Positions 50,000 to 59,011 are shown, counted from the first letter of the stretch. The stretch: 64,000 nt of DNA from Streptomyces sp. STR69 (GCF_024519455.1 NZ_JALJRY010000001.1:726076-790075); one strand, 5' to 3'. Translations and numbers: made by a program. The notes: generated from the letters alone by a model not told the origin.

Positions 50000-50647
50000 C
50001 TATCGCTGGGCGTCCACCACTCGTTCCACGGCGGCGGCGACTTCCTCGCGGAGTCCGTCGCCGGTGGGTACCCAGGACACGTTCGTGACGGTCTTGTCCG
50101 CGCTGCCGCTGTCACCACTACCGCCGCTGCCGTTGCCCACGAGCACGAAGCCGACCTTCGCGTAGCGCGCCGTCGTCTCCTGCGCCGCCTTCACCTCGAC
50201 GCCGCCCACCGCGATGACGACCTCGCAGGAGCTCTGGAGCATGGCGTTGAGGAAGGGGCGCGCGTTCGCGGTGCTCTGTTCGCCGGTCACCGAGGAGTAG
50301 CTCACGCGCGTGTGCGTCCTGAGTGAGGCGTCCTGCATGCCCCGCCAGACCGTGGCGGCGATGCTCCCGTTGATGCCCTGGTGGTCGGTGAGCAGGCAGG
50401 CGTCGGTGTCGGTGTAGTGCCGGGCCCGGGTGGCGGGGATCGGCGGGCGGGTGTCGTGCCTGGAGAGGACGATTCCGGTCACGATCACCGCGAGGACGAC
50501 GGCGAGCGCTGTCGCGATCATGGCGATGCTGCGACCGCCGAGCGCACGCAGCCCGGCCACCGTGGCACGCCCCACGCGCGTGAGTCGTCGCTCTTTCCCC
50601 GCCGGGACCGGACGCGCCTGCGTGACCTGCCGGACCTGCTTGCCCAT
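50000..50647 (-). CDS. Membrane-anchored BMP/PnrA-like ligand-binding protein
   Basis: A 215-residue protein with a cytoplasmic basic N-terminus, one helix (IAMIATALAVVLAVIVTGIV, about 41-60) and an extracellular domain: CLLTDHQGINGSIAATVWRG, then SSVTGEQSTANARPFLNAML and CEVVIAVGGVEV. This resembles one lobe of BMP-family (nucleoside/purine) binding proteins, but it is much shorter than the usual 330 residues. A Gly/Ser insert occurs near residue 170. It follows a small membrane protein by 6 nt. Confidence 0.6.
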   Translation of the reverse strand: MGKQVRQVTQARPVPAGKERRLTRVGRATVAGLRALGGRSIAMIATALAVVLAVIVTGIVLSRHDTRPPIPATRARHYTDTDACLLTDHQGINGSIAATVWRGMQDASLRTHTRVSYSSVTGEQSTANARPFLNAMLQSSCEVVIAVGGVEVKAAQETTARYAKVGFVLVGNGSGGSGDSGSADKTVTNVSWVPTGDGLREEVAAAVERVVDAQR

Positions 50648-50653
50648 GTACCG

Positions 50654-51061
50654 CTACTCCTCGGCCCGTTCGACCACCGGGCCACGTGCCTGTTCTGCCG
50701 CCAGGTCCCCCGCCCGCCGGGGCCACACCCGCCACGCGTGCGCCGAGGCGCCCGCCATCGAGAGCGTGACCAGCAGCAGGTCCACGCCGAACAGCGCGCC
50801 GTGCGTGTCGACCGGCGTCAGCGCGAGTTCGGTGATCCAGGCCGCGAGGACCGCGGTGAACCCGGCGAAGGCCAGCCAGTCGGCGCGGGTGCGGCGGCGC
50901 AGGGCGAGGACGAGGGACGGGACGGGACACAGCAGGCCCAGACTGACGACCGGCAGCGCGGCGAACCCGGCGCGCACCGCCGGTGTCCGCAGCGCCGGCG
51001 CGGCAGACGCCCTGAGCACCCTCAACATCCTCATCGCCCTCACCCCTCGCCCGTCGGCCAT
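50654..51061 (-). CDS. Small membrane protein
   Basis: A 135-residue protein with about three hydrophobic segments (AGFAALPVVSLGLLCPVPSL; WLAFAGFTAVLAAWITELAL; LLLVTLSMAGASAHAW) and a charged C-terminus. ATG 51061 and ATG 51034 are both possible starts. It is probably co-transcribed with the BMP-like gene, whose ribosome site overlaps this gene's end. No family recognised. Confidence 0.6.
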   Translation of the reverse strand: MADGRGVRAMRMLRVLRASAAPALRTPAVRAGFAALPVVSLGLLCPVPSLVLALRRRTRADWLAFAGFTAVLAAWITELALTPVDTHGALFGVDLLLVTLSMAGASAHAWRVWPRRAGDLAAEQARGPVVERAEE

Positions 51062-51106
51062 CAGGCCTTCAGCACCCGGCCCTCAGCAGGTTCTCCGTGC
51101 GTCCAC

Positions 51107-51934
51107 TCAGCCGGTGATGGCCACCGGCGCGTCCCACGCGTCGCGGTCCACGGTGATCGTGTAACCGCCGTGGGTCTCCTTGCTGTTGACCATGTACTGG
51201 TGGGCGCGGCTGTGGTTGGTGAACTGGGTGGAGCCCCACGGCCAGTCCGAGGTCGTCGTGTTGACCTTGTCCCACAGCGCGTACCAGAGGTTGCCCGGCA
51301 GGTCCGTCTTGTCGGTCGCGGTCGCGATGGCCTTGGCGCTGGAGCTGGAGAAGCCGTAGAGGCCGGTGCGGTAGATCTTGGCGTGCAGTTCCTTGTCAAA
51401 GGCGCGCACGTAGGTCAGCACGGCGTTGTTGCAGGACGTGTTCGTGATGTCGTACGACTCCATGTCCAGGTAGATCGGGCTGCCGGCCTTCATGCCGAGC
51501 GCCGAGGCCTTGGCCACCGCGTCGTCCGCCTCGCTCTTGCCGACGGAAGCGGCGGTGGAGGCGCTGATCTTGACCGAGCCTCCGGAGCCGCAGGACGGCT
51601 GGGAGCCGACGTAGAGCGGGATGAACTTCCAGCCGACCGTGCTGAGGGACTTGACCCAGGAGGCGGTGAGGTTGGGCTGGCTGCAGCCGCGGTTCTTGCC
51701 GCCGATGTAGACGGCGGCGCCGCCGTAGAAGCCGTCCGTGTGCCAGGCCTTCATCGCGGCCAGGGAGGGCGCGGCGCAGGTGTCGAAGGCGCGGCCCGTG
51801 TAGGTCTTCTGCGCGGGCCAGGTCGTGGCGGCCATCGAGGTCTGCGCGGCGATACCGCCCCCGGCGACGACGGCGGCACCCGCGACGCCCCACGCGATGT
51901 ATCTGCGCTTCTTCGACTGCCGGTGCTCGGACAC
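51107..51934 (-). CDS. Secreted DUF1906 glycoside-hydrolase-like protein
   Basis: A 275-residue secreted protein with an N-terminal signal (YIAWGVAGAAVVAGGGIAAQ). The DUF1906 (Rv2525c-like, GH25-like TIM barrel) core has GRAFDTCAAPSLAAMKAWH, GFYGGAAVYIGGKNRGC, GWKFIPLYVGSQPSC and SPIYLDMESYDITNTSCNNA. The acidic residues at the barrel mouth are kept, so wall-glycan binding or hydrolysis is plausible but unproven. GTG 51934 is preferred because a G-rich ribosome site lies 6 nt upstream; GTG 51946 is an alternative. Confidence 0.88.
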   Translation of the reverse strand: MSEHRQSKKRRYIAWGVAGAAVVAGGGIAAQTSMAATTWPAQKTYTGRAFDTCAAPSLAAMKAWHTDGFYGGAAVYIGGKNRGCSQPNLTASWVKSLSTVGWKFIPLYVGSQPSCGSGGSVKISASTAASVGKSEADDAVAKASALGMKAGSPIYLDMESYDITNTSCNNAVLTYVRAFDKELHAKIYRTGLYGFSSSSAKAIATATDKTDLPGNLWYALWDKVNTTTSDWPWGSTQFTNHSRAHQYMVNSKETHGGYTITVDRDAWDAPVAITG

Positions 51935-52345
51935 GAAAAACCCCACCCCTGTTCATGACAAGCGGACGTGTACGACGTCCGCCGGAAAACTGTCGGCCCC
52001 CTGAGGGCCCCGGAAGCTGCGCGGGTCCGGCGCGGCGACGCCGTAGGACTACGGTCGTACGGCCCTGGTACGGAACTGTCCGTGCGCGCGCGGGACTTGG
52101 GACCCCAGCGAATCGCACGATAATCGACGGTGTCCTTCGGCCTGGAAAACGGATTCTCTCGATCGCCACAAGATTCCCTCACGACACGGCAAAAACTCCC
52201 GTCCCGGGGAACGCGGACCGGACAAACGCCGTACCAGTGCGCGGACGTGGCGGGCGTCCGCCGGGTTGCGGGACGGTTCACATGGCCGTTCGTCCCCCGG
52301 GCGACGGCCCGTGCCATAACCTTGGCCAGACCTTGGGGGGTTGAC

Positions 52346-52702
52346 ATGGCAAAACGGCTGGAAGCCGGCTGGGGACAACGGATCGCCTGGGTGTTCCTCG
52401 CCTGGGGCTCGTGCGGCCTCCTGATGTGGGTGCCCTTCCTGTACGCGGCGATCCGCCGCGGGCGGGGTTCGGACTGGGGCGCGTTCGCGTCCTTCGCGCT
52501 CTACGAGTGCGTCACCCTGCCGTGGGCGGCGTCCGGCGGCAGCTCCAGCGGCGACCCGTTCCTGGGGCTGGCGGTCGTACTGACCATGCTGATGGCCGCC
52601 GGACTGCTGCTGTTCGGGATGTTCGACACCCCGCCCCCGAGGCAGCAGCTGTACGTCGGCATGCCGGTGCCCCCGCAACAGGGGAACCCGTACCTCCGGT
52701 AG
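52346..52702 (+). CDS. Small membrane protein with C-terminal PYLR tail
   Basis: A 118-residue protein with three hydrophobic segments (IAWVFLAWGSCGLLMWVPFL; WGAFASFALYECVTLPWAA; LGLAVVLTMLMAAGLLLFGM) and a Pro/Gln-rich tail ending GNPYLR. GGGGGG lies 5 nt upstream of ATG 52346. The last codons form the first unit of an 18-bp tandem repeat that continues past the stop. Function unknown. Confidence 0.7.
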   Translation: MAKRLEAGWGQRIAWVFLAWGSCGLLMWVPFLYAAIRRGRGSDWGAFASFALYECVTLPWAASGGSSSGDPFLGLAVVLTMLMAAGLLLFGMFDTPPPRQQLYVGMPVPPQQGNPYLR

Positions 52703-52780
52703 CTCCCCTATCTCCGGTAGATCCCGTACCTCCGGTAGCTCCCCTACCTCCGGTAGATCCCGTACCTCCGGTAGGTCACG
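52691..52780. repeat. 18-bp tandem repeat, five copies
   Basis: Units begin at 52691, 52709, 52727, 52745 and 52763 with consensus TACCTCCGGTAGNTCCCN. Copies 1 and 3 are identical, copies 2 and 4 differ by one base, and copy 5 is diverged. Each unit would encode YLR followed by a stop, so the array duplicates the end of the upstream gene. It reaches the 3' end of the M16 gene on the other strand. Confidence 0.85.
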
Positions 52781-54548
52781 CCCGCCGGGTGCGCCGCAGG
52801 ATCCGTACCGCGGGCCAGACGATCAGTCCGGTGACGGCCCAGAGGAAGCCCGAGAGGCCGAGCCATTCGCCGGTGCTGCTGTCGGGGTCGTGGCCGAAGA
52901 CCGTCGTCGCGAGCGCGATGAAGGCGAACAGCCCGCCCAGCAGGAAGAGGACGACCAGCGCGGCGGTCTGTCCGCCGGTGCGCCGGGCGGGCGCGGCGCC
53001 GCCGCTCTCGGCGGCCGGTGCCGGTGCGGGTGCCTCCGCGCGCGGGGCGCTCTGCCGCGGCGGCAACTCCACGCGCGCGTGCGGCGGTACGGCCGCGTCG
53101 AGGGTCGCCATCGTGTGCGCGTCGACGCCGTAGAGCCCTGGTTCTACGGTGACGGCGAGGCCGTCGGTGCCGATGAGCCGTCGGCCGCCGTCGGGCCAGC
53201 TGAGCACGGCGGCGCAGGAACGGTACGGCACGGTCACCGCGAGGTCGCTCCCGTCGCGCCCGCGCACGGTCACGCTGACCCCGTCGTCCCCGACCACCAG
53301 CGCGGACCCGTCCTTGGCCACCGCGTCGAAGCGCCGCCCGGTGACGGCGTAGGTCGAACGGACCGGCGCCTCCGCGTACCCCGCCCAGCCCGCGCTGTGC
53401 CCCGAGGGCACCTGCAGCAGCGCGGTCCCGGCGGCCTCCAGGGCCACCGCGTGCAGATGACCGGGCGTCACCGACCACAGCTCGTGGCGCAGTTCGTCGA
53501 GCCCGCGCGGCGGCCGTCCGGCGAGCAGGTCCTCCGCCGCCCCGGGCAGCCGTCGTACGGCCGCGTCGGCCGCCGTCAGTCCCGCGTCGGCACGCGTGCG
53601 CACGGCCTCCAGGTCGGCCTGCGCGATGCGGCCGGCCTGGAGCGCGGCGAGGACGTCGACGAAACCGCCGAGCACCGCGTCCTGTTTGGCGGGCAGGGAG
53701 TCCGCGAAGGCGGTGAGGAGGGCGTGGCCGTCGCGGCGGGAGGTGTAGTCGGTGGCGGCGGTGTAGGAGTTGCCGTCCTCCTGGCGCAGGGCGCGGGAGA
53801 GTTCGCGTTCCAGGACACCGGCGTAGAGGCGGGCGGCCGTGGTGTCGGTGACGACGGCGTCGAGCAGGACACCGCCCTGGCCGTCGGAGAAGTGAGCGGG
53901 TGTGGTGGGGAGCGCGGAGGTGACGGCGGGGAGCGGGTGGCGGGCGCCCTGGGGCAGCTTGAGCGTGAGTCCGGCGGGGAAACGCTCGCCGGCGATCCAC
54001 AGCACGGCGTTGCCGCCGGTGAACCAGGTCTCCGTCCAGTGTCGTACGTCCTCCGGGCGCAGGTTCCTGACCCCCCACTCCGGGTAGCTGACCAGGCCGT
54101 AGCCCTGGGCGCCGTAGCGCCACAAGGGGAGTTGGCCGGGTTCGCGGCGGGACTCCTCCGTCCGCAGGATCTCCTTCTCCGTCTCCAGGCGTTCCATGGG
54201 GAGGTCGGCGAGGGAGGCGCAGACGCCGTGGAGGTAGTCGACGATCTCGTGTTCGGCGCCCTCCACGTGGAAGTGGGTGAAGGCGGCCTTGGTCGCGCCG
54301 TTGTAGTGGTAGTCGGCGAGGCCGTGGCGGTACAGGGCGAGGTGTTCGACGAGGTGCGTGACACCGGCGCGGGCGAGGGTCTCGTCGGCGGTGCCTACGC
54401 GGAAGACGAGTCCGGCGCGGAGGGGGCCGGGGGCGTAGGCGAAGAGGGTGGGTATGCCGTCGACTTCGGTGAGGTGGATGGCGTTCATGGTGGTGTCAGC
54501 GGCGGCGAACCGACTGTCCTGAGGGGCCTGGTGGTTCTGGGGGTTCAT
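52776..54548 (-). CDS. M16-family zinc peptidase-like protein with C-terminal membrane helices
   Basis: A 590-residue protein. The N-terminal M16 domain keeps the inverted zinc motif HLVEH (residues 65-69) and the distal acidic segment EKEILRTEESRR. The following part is a degenerate second M16-like half (about 210-420). Residues about 420-500 form a small beta-rich domain, then an Ala/Pro linker and two membrane helices (VVLFLLGGLFAFIALATTVF near 540). Membrane attachment of an M16 enzyme is unusual. Its ATG overlaps the stop of the helical partner gene (ATGA). Confidence 0.8.
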   Translation of the reverse strand: MNPQNHQAPQDSRFAAADTTMNAIHLTEVDGIPTLFAYAPGPLRAGLVFRVGTADETLARAGVTHLVEHLALYRHGLADYHYNGATKAAFTHFHVEGAEHEIVDYLHGVCASLADLPMERLETEKEILRTEESRREPGQLPLWRYGAQGYGLVSYPEWGVRNLRPEDVRHWTETWFTGGNAVLWIAGERFPAGLTLKLPQGARHPLPAVTSALPTTPAHFSDGQGGVLLDAVVTDTTAARLYAGVLERELSRALRQEDGNSYTAATDYTSRRDGHALLTAFADSLPAKQDAVLGGFVDVLAALQAGRIAQADLEAVRTRADAGLTAADAAVRRLPGAAEDLLAGRPPRGLDELRHELWSVTPGHLHAVALEAAGTALLQVPSGHSAGWAGYAEAPVRSTYAVTGRRFDAVAKDGSALVVGDDGVSVTVRGRDGSDLAVTVPYRSCAAVLSWPDGGRRLIGTDGLAVTVEPGLYGVDAHTMATLDAAVPPHARVELPPRQSAPRAEAPAPAPAAESGGAAPARRTGGQTAALVVLFLLGGLFAFIALATTVFGHDPDSSTGEWLGLSGFLWAVTGLIVWPAVRILRRTRRA

Positions 54549-55510
54549 CTTCGGCCTCTCAGGGCGGAGTTGGCGGTGTCGCGGTGCTGGACGTACGCCT
54601 CGGCGGGCTTCCCGAGGTAGTTCCACGGATATTCGGCGGCGAGGTTGCCGAGGGCCTGGAAGTGCGCGGCGGCCTGCGCGGTGTCGCCGATCATCGAGAA
54701 CAGCGCGGCGAAGCAGCCCTGCACGGTGACCCAGCCGTACGGCCGCGCGAACTGCGGGTGGAACACGGACCGTTGGGCGGCCTCGACGAGTTCGGCGTGC
54801 ACGTGCGGTTGTGCGAGGTATTCGGTGCGCTTGTCGGCGGCGCCGAGGTCGAGCCAGTGCTCGATGTGCGCCTCGGCGACGAGCCCGCCGTTCAACGCGC
54901 CTTCGGGGGCGGTCAGTAGACACTCGCGCGCGAAGGCGTGGGCCTCCTCCCAGGTGCCGCCCCACTTGGGGCAGAGCTTCTGGAGGAGGCGGGCCTGCCC
55001 GGTGAAGTGGTGGGGGTGGTAACGGGCGAGGCGGTTGTAGCGGCGCCGGCTCTCGTTCATCCCTAGCGACAAGCCGAGGGCGGTGGTGAGGCGCGCGGCC
55101 CAGGCCGCGTCGTAGGACGGGTCGAAAGCCGTTGCCCGGATGAGGAGTTGCTCCGCCTCCCGCAGGTGTTCGTGGAACGCCTTGAACTGCTCGCGACTGA
55201 CGTCCTTGGCCCGCGCACCGGTCCGTATCTCCCACCCGGCCTCGGTGAGCCGGGTCGCGAGCACGGTGAGTGCGAGAACGTCGTGCGGTGCAGCGGCCAG
55301 TTGCCGCCGCAGCGCGTGCTCGAAACCGTCGTCCTCGGCCAACACCCCGACGACGAAGGCCCGGTCGGTACCGGGCGCCAGGCTGTCGTGGTACTGCCGG
55401 ATGGCGGCCCAGTCGGCCGCGGCGGCGGCCTGGCGCAACCAGGTGACCTCCGGAAAGGCGGAGGCGAGTTCGAAGTCGGGGCCGGGATCGGCTCCGGGGG
55501 CGGATGACAT
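54545..55510 (-). CDS. Helical repeat (TPR-like) partner of the M16 protein
   Basis: A 321-residue, mostly alpha-helical soluble protein with TPR-like pairs (WLRQAAAAADWAAIRQYHDS near the start; EAEQLLIRATAFDPSYDAAW near 130; TAQAAAHFQALGNLAAEYPW near the end). It contains no catalytic motif. It is translationally coupled to the M16 gene, suggesting a complex. ATG 55510 is taken; ATG 55540 is in frame, and neither has a strong ribosome site. Confidence 0.65.
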   Translation of the reverse strand: MSSAPGADPGPDFELASAFPEVTWLRQAAAAADWAAIRQYHDSLAPGTDRAFVVGVLAEDDGFEHALRRQLAAAPHDVLALTVLATRLTEAGWEIRTGARAKDVSREQFKAFHEHLREAEQLLIRATAFDPSYDAAWAARLTTALGLSLGMNESRRRYNRLARYHPHHFTGQARLLQKLCPKWGGTWEEAHAFARECLLTAPEGALNGGLVAEAHIEHWLDLGAADKRTEYLAQPHVHAELVEAAQRSVFHPQFARPYGWVTVQGCFAALFSMIGDTAQAAAHFQALGNLAAEYPWNYLGKPAEAYVQHRDTANSALRGRR

Positions 55511-55697
55511 GCGGCGGATACTAAGCGAGGCCTGTGACATCGCGGGTGGCGGGGAATCCGCAGGTCAGACATGGGGTGAGCGTGGGTTTGACTTGACCTT
55601 TGGCGAACCTTCCGTACAACTTCCGTTCATCGGGGGCTCATAGCGTCCGCACCTTTCTGTACTCACATCTGTACTTACGTCTCCCAGGAGTCCTGCC

Positions 55698-56141
55698 ATG
55701 TCCCTGAACGCCCGCCGAAACCGCCAACTCCTCGAAGCGGCAGCCCCGTTGCTCCTCCAGGGCGAACGCGTCGAGTTCACTTCCCTGGCCGCGATCGGCT
55801 CGGTATCCGTCCGCAGGCAGGCCCTGACGGCGGCTGTGGTGGGGGTGTTGAGCGCGGGGACGGTGATGGCCACGGTCACTCCACGCCCGTTGTACATAGT
55901 CCTGACCGACCAGAGAGTCCTGTTCTTCGACGGCAACAGGGGTGGAAAACCAGGCAAGTTGATGCTGAACCTGCCGCGTCCGTACGTCTCGGCGGGCGGT
56001 TCGAAGAAGGCGTTCCTGGGGTTGCAGTTCACCACGAGGCTGTCGGTGGCGGGGCAGGAGCAGGGGTTGAAGGTGACGTTTCCCGTGCAGCATCGGGGGG
56101 ACGGGCCGCGGTTCGTGGGGGCGTTGCCGGTCACGCGGTGA
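55698..56141 (+). CDS. Conserved hypothetical (PH-like)
   Basis: A 147-residue protein. A basic, helical N-terminus (LNARRNRQLLEAAAPLLLQG) precedes a hydrophobic stretch (ALTAAVVGVLSAGTVMATV) and a beta-rich part with YIVLTDQRVLFFDGNRGG, a pattern seen in bacterial PH-like domains. AGGAG lies 8 nt before ATG 55698. Function unknown. Confidence 0.68.
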   Translation: MSLNARRNRQLLEAAAPLLLQGERVEFTSLAAIGSVSVRRQALTAAVVGVLSAGTVMATVTPRPLYIVLTDQRVLFFDGNRGGKPGKLMLNLPRPYVSAGGSKKAFLGLQFTTRLSVAGQEQGLKVTFPVQHRGDGPRFVGALPVTR

Positions 56142-56150
56142 GGCCAGTCC

Positions 56151-56585
56151 CTACACGGCGAGCAGTTCGCACCAGACGTATTTGCCGCGCGTGCCGTGCC
56201 GGGCCGAGGGCTGCCAGCCCCAGAGATCGGCACAGGCTCGGACCAGCGCGAGGCCCCGGCCGCCTTCGGCGTCCGCGATCAGCTCCAACGGCCTTGATGG
56301 GGGCGAGGGTTCGGGATCCGCATCCCAGGCGCCGATCCGCAATACCCCTGCCTCCCAGCGGACGCGCAGGTCGGCGGGTCCTTTCGTATGCCGTACGGCG
56401 TTGGAGACCAGCTCGGCGGCGAGGAGTTCGGCGGTGTCGACCAGGCCGATGAGTCCGTGGATGGTGAGGATCAGGCGGAGGGTGCGGCGGCTTACGGTGA
56501 CGGCTCGGGGGTCGTTGGGGATGGAGAGGGAGTACTCCCAGGGGGCGGGGGCGATGGGTTCGATCTCGGGCTCGGTTTCGGGCAT
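56151..56585 (-). CDS. HATPase_c anti-sigma-like ATP-binding protein
   Basis: A 144-residue single-domain GHKL ATPase: N box ELLAAELVSNAVRHTKGP, G1-type WDADPEPS and G2 EGGRGLALVRACAD. This is the RsbW/SpoIIAB-like group, very abundant in Streptomyces, which binds or phosphorylates anti-anti-sigma partners. GGAG lies 8 nt upstream of ATG 56585. It is divergent from an XRE/DUF397 pair, the arrangement often seen in Streptomyces. Confidence 0.9.
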   Translation of the reverse strand: MPETEPEIEPIAPAPWEYSLSIPNDPRAVTVSRRTLRLILTIHGLIGLVDTAELLAAELVSNAVRHTKGPADLRVRWEAGVLRIGAWDADPEPSPPSRPLELIADAEGGRGLALVRACADLWGWQPSARHGTRGKYVWCELLAV

Positions 56586-56720
56586 GGGTCAACTCCGTTC
56601 AGGTGAAGGGAAGTTCGCGCGGTGGCTCTGCCACAGCCGTCACGGCATGACGGTGTGGTGCACTTCCGCAGCGTGTGCGTTGCATCACCAACGGTAGGGA
56701 TAACCTGTCATCCCAGGCAA

Positions 56721-56738
56721 GCAGATCGCGTAATCTGC
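56721..56738. promoter_or_regulatory. Inverted repeat upstream of the XRE gene
   Basis: GCAGAT-N6-ATCTGC lies 23 nt before the XRE start, in the 176-bp spacer shared with the HATPase gene. It is well placed for autorepression by the XRE protein. Confidence 0.45.
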
Positions 56739-56761
56739 CCTCGAACGAGGAGGAGCAATCG

Positions 56762-57598
56762 ATGGTCCTGAGGCGCGAACCAACGGCACGACAGATGCGC
56801 CTGGGCATCGAGTTGCGCAGACTCCGCGAGGCGGCGGGACTCACCGCCGTCGACGCTGCGGCGCTGCTCGGAGCCGGTCGCGTCCAGATCAGTCACATCG
56901 AAGCCGGAATCGTGGGCGTGAGTGAAGAACGAGTACGCCGCCTCGCATCCCACTACGCCTGCACGGACGAGGAGTTCATCGACGCCCTGGTCGCGATGGC
57001 AACCGATCGGACGCGCGGGTGGTGGGAGGAGTACCGGGGTCTGCTGCCCACGTCATTCCTGGACCTGTCGGAGCTGGAGCACCACGCCCGGTTCCAGCGC
57101 CACGTGGCCATCCTGTACGTACCCGGCCTCCTACAGACCGAGGACTATGCACGCGCCGTCTTCTCCTCCAGGCTGCCCGAACTCACCCACGAGGAACTTG
57201 AGTTGCGCATCCGACACCGAAAGGCGCGCCAGGACATCACCGTCCCCTATGAGGCGGTGATCCATGAGGCGGCGCTTCGGATCAGGGTCGGCGACCGAGC
57301 CACCTCTAAGGCTCAATTCGCCCAGCTCCTCGAATTCTCGGAAGCGGACCACATCACCCTGCGCGTCATCCCCTTCGACCTGGACGGCTTCGCCAGCGCG
57401 GCGAGCACGATGACGTACGTGGGCGGTTCCGTACCCAGACTGGACACAGTCGTGCGCGACGCACCCCACGGCTCGGTCCTCATCAACTCCGAGGCGCAGC
57501 TCAACACCTATCGAACAGCCTTCCGTAAGGTAGAGAGCGCATCACTCGAACCCGAACAATCACGTGACTTCATCCGCGCACTGGCTCAGGAGCTGTGA
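56762..57598 (+). CDS. XRE-family regulator with DUF5753 domain
   Basis: A 278-residue regulator. An N-terminal helix-turn-helix (LGIELRRLREAAGLTAVDAA, then RVQISHIEAGIVGVSEERV, about 14-60) is followed by a DUF5753 sensor region (YVPGLLQTEDYARAVFSSRL; HEAALRIRVGDRATSKAQF; LRVIPFDLDGFASAASTMTY). Paired with DUF397 this is the common Streptomyces Scr1/Scr2-like module, described in some cases as toxin-antitoxin-like or developmental. GGAGGAG precedes ATG 56762. Confidence 0.92.
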   Translation: MVLRREPTARQMRLGIELRRLREAAGLTAVDAAALLGAGRVQISHIEAGIVGVSEERVRRLASHYACTDEEFIDALVAMATDRTRGWWEEYRGLLPTSFLDLSELEHHARFQRHVAILYVPGLLQTEDYARAVFSSRLPELTHEELELRIRHRKARQDITVPYEAVIHEAALRIRVGDRATSKAQFAQLLEFSEADHITLRVIPFDLDGFASAASTMTYVGGSVPRLDTVVRDAPHGSVLINSEAQLNTYRTAFRKVESASLEPEQSRDFIRALAQEL

Positions 57599-57607
57599 GG
57601 TACCCCC

Positions 57608-57814
57608 ATGGACAACTGGAGGAAGTCGTCCTACTCGGGTCCGGGCGACGGCAACGAGTGCGTGGAGATCGCGACTTCCCCCACGTACACACACGTATCC
57701 ATACGCGACTCGAAGGCGCCGGCCAGGGCCATCCTCACCTTCCCCGGTGGATCGTTCCAGGCCTTCGTCGAAACCCTCAAGACGGACGCTGGGCGCCTGC
57801 GCGCCGCGACGTAA
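57608..57814 (+). CDS. DUF397 protein
   Basis: A 68-residue DUF397 protein: WRKSSYSGPGDGNECVEIA, SIRDSKAPARAILTF and WxxF-type SFQAFVETLK. It starts 9 nt after the XRE stop, with GAGG overlapping that stop, so the pair is co-expressed. DUF397 proteins bind or modulate the partner XRE protein. No gene is seen in the 165 bp after it. Confidence 0.9.
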   Translation: MDNWRKSSYSGPGDGNECVEIATSPTYTHVSIRDSKAPARAILTFPGGSFQAFVETLKTDAGRLRAAT

Positions 57815-57979
57815 GCGAGCTTCCCACACACGCGCCAGGCGAATCACCGAGACGAGTGCTCGGAAATCGCGGCCGAACTCGGTCAGTTGTGCGTAGTTTC
57901 CTTCGTCCACGCACTCATCACGGCCGGTGACGACGGGCAACGCTCTGCCGGATCCTTCTCCTCGGTGGGGCACGACAAA

Positions 57980-59011
57980 TTACTGGATGCTCCAGCGATG
58001 CGGGTGCTCGGGCTTGTTGGGACAGGCGAACACGTTGAGCTCACCCCAACGGCCCACAGTGACCTCCGTGGGAGTGGCGCAACGGTGAGTGGGGTGGCTC
58101 TGGTCCTCCAGTGGTTTCCAGCTGCCGCTGCCGCCGTCCCATTCCGAGCTGTCGATGGTCAGCAGTAGGTGCATCGGTGTCGTGCAGGTCAGACAGTCCA
58201 TGGGATACGGGTCTGTCGCGTGCCAGGAGGCGAAGCCGCCCACACGCCAGCCGGGCGGGATGGACAGGTCGTACTGGTAGCCGAGCGGCTCTGCCCTGCT
58301 TTCGTCCGCCGTCTGCTCGGCTTCCTCTTCGAGGGCTTCCTCCCACGCGTCGATCCGGGCGCACAGTTCCTCGGGCAGAAGGCCGGCAAACGGGTAGGTG
58401 ACCACCTGCTCCGGATGCAGCACGCAGGGCTCGGGCACGAAGCCGTCGGACCCGACGACCAGCGGCTGCGGCGGCGCGGTCAGCACCTCGCCGACCTGCC
58501 ACGACCGCCGCCAGCGCAGGTGAAGCTCCAGGTCATAGCGGCCCGGGCCGTGCGCGTTGAAGGGACACCAGAACACTTGAAGCAGATCGCAGTCGCCCGG
58601 CCCCGCCGGCAGGTCGGGCACATCCCGTCGGTATATCTGCGCGAGGCCGATCATCGGCAGCGGGTCGGTCTCGGATGCCCTGGGGACCCGGTGCTCCCTG
58701 TGCAGCTCGCCCAGGAGCTCCCGTTCCTCGTCCGTCGGGCCGGGAACCTGCTCGCGGGTCCACACGGAAGCCAGAACCTGTCTATAGCAGTGGATGTCGG
58801 CCGGTCGTCGGCCACGCCCACGGCCGTGGGCCTCACCGCACACCGGCCACGGTTCGTGCGTCAACCACAACATGGGACCGCCCACGGAACTGGCCGAATG
58901 GTCTGGACGGCCCGGCCGCGGATGGAGCCGTGTTGTCGTCCCTCGAAAGGCAGCCAGTTCCGGGAAGAGCGCCTCGACGTCGAGGGGGCGTGGGGGCGTA
59001 GTCCTCGGCAT
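57980..59011 (-). CDS. DUF1963/YwqG-like conserved hypothetical
   Basis: A 343-residue soluble protein. Features reminiscent of the YwqG group are DCDLLQVFWCPFNAHG, SIPPGWRVGGFASWHATDPY, PMHLLLTIDSSEWDGG and a pair of CxxC-like cysteines (DCLTCTTPM). The last residues include VFACPNKPEHPHRW. No signal peptide. ATG 59011. Function unknown; the DUF1963 link is by impression only. Confidence 0.65.
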   Translation of the reverse strand: MPRTTPPRPLDVEALFPELAAFRGTTTRLHPRPGRPDHSASSVGGPMLWLTHEPWPVCGEAHGRGRGRRPADIHCYRQVLASVWTREQVPGPTDEERELLGELHREHRVPRASETDPLPMIGLAQIYRRDVPDLPAGPGDCDLLQVFWCPFNAHGPGRYDLELHLRWRRSWQVGEVLTAPPQPLVVGSDGFVPEPCVLHPEQVVTYPFAGLLPEELCARIDAWEEALEEEAEQTADESRAEPLGYQYDLSIPPGWRVGGFASWHATDPYPMDCLTCTTPMHLLLTIDSSEWDGGSGSWKPLEDQSHPTHRCATPTEVTVGRWGELNVFACPNKPEHPHRWSIQ

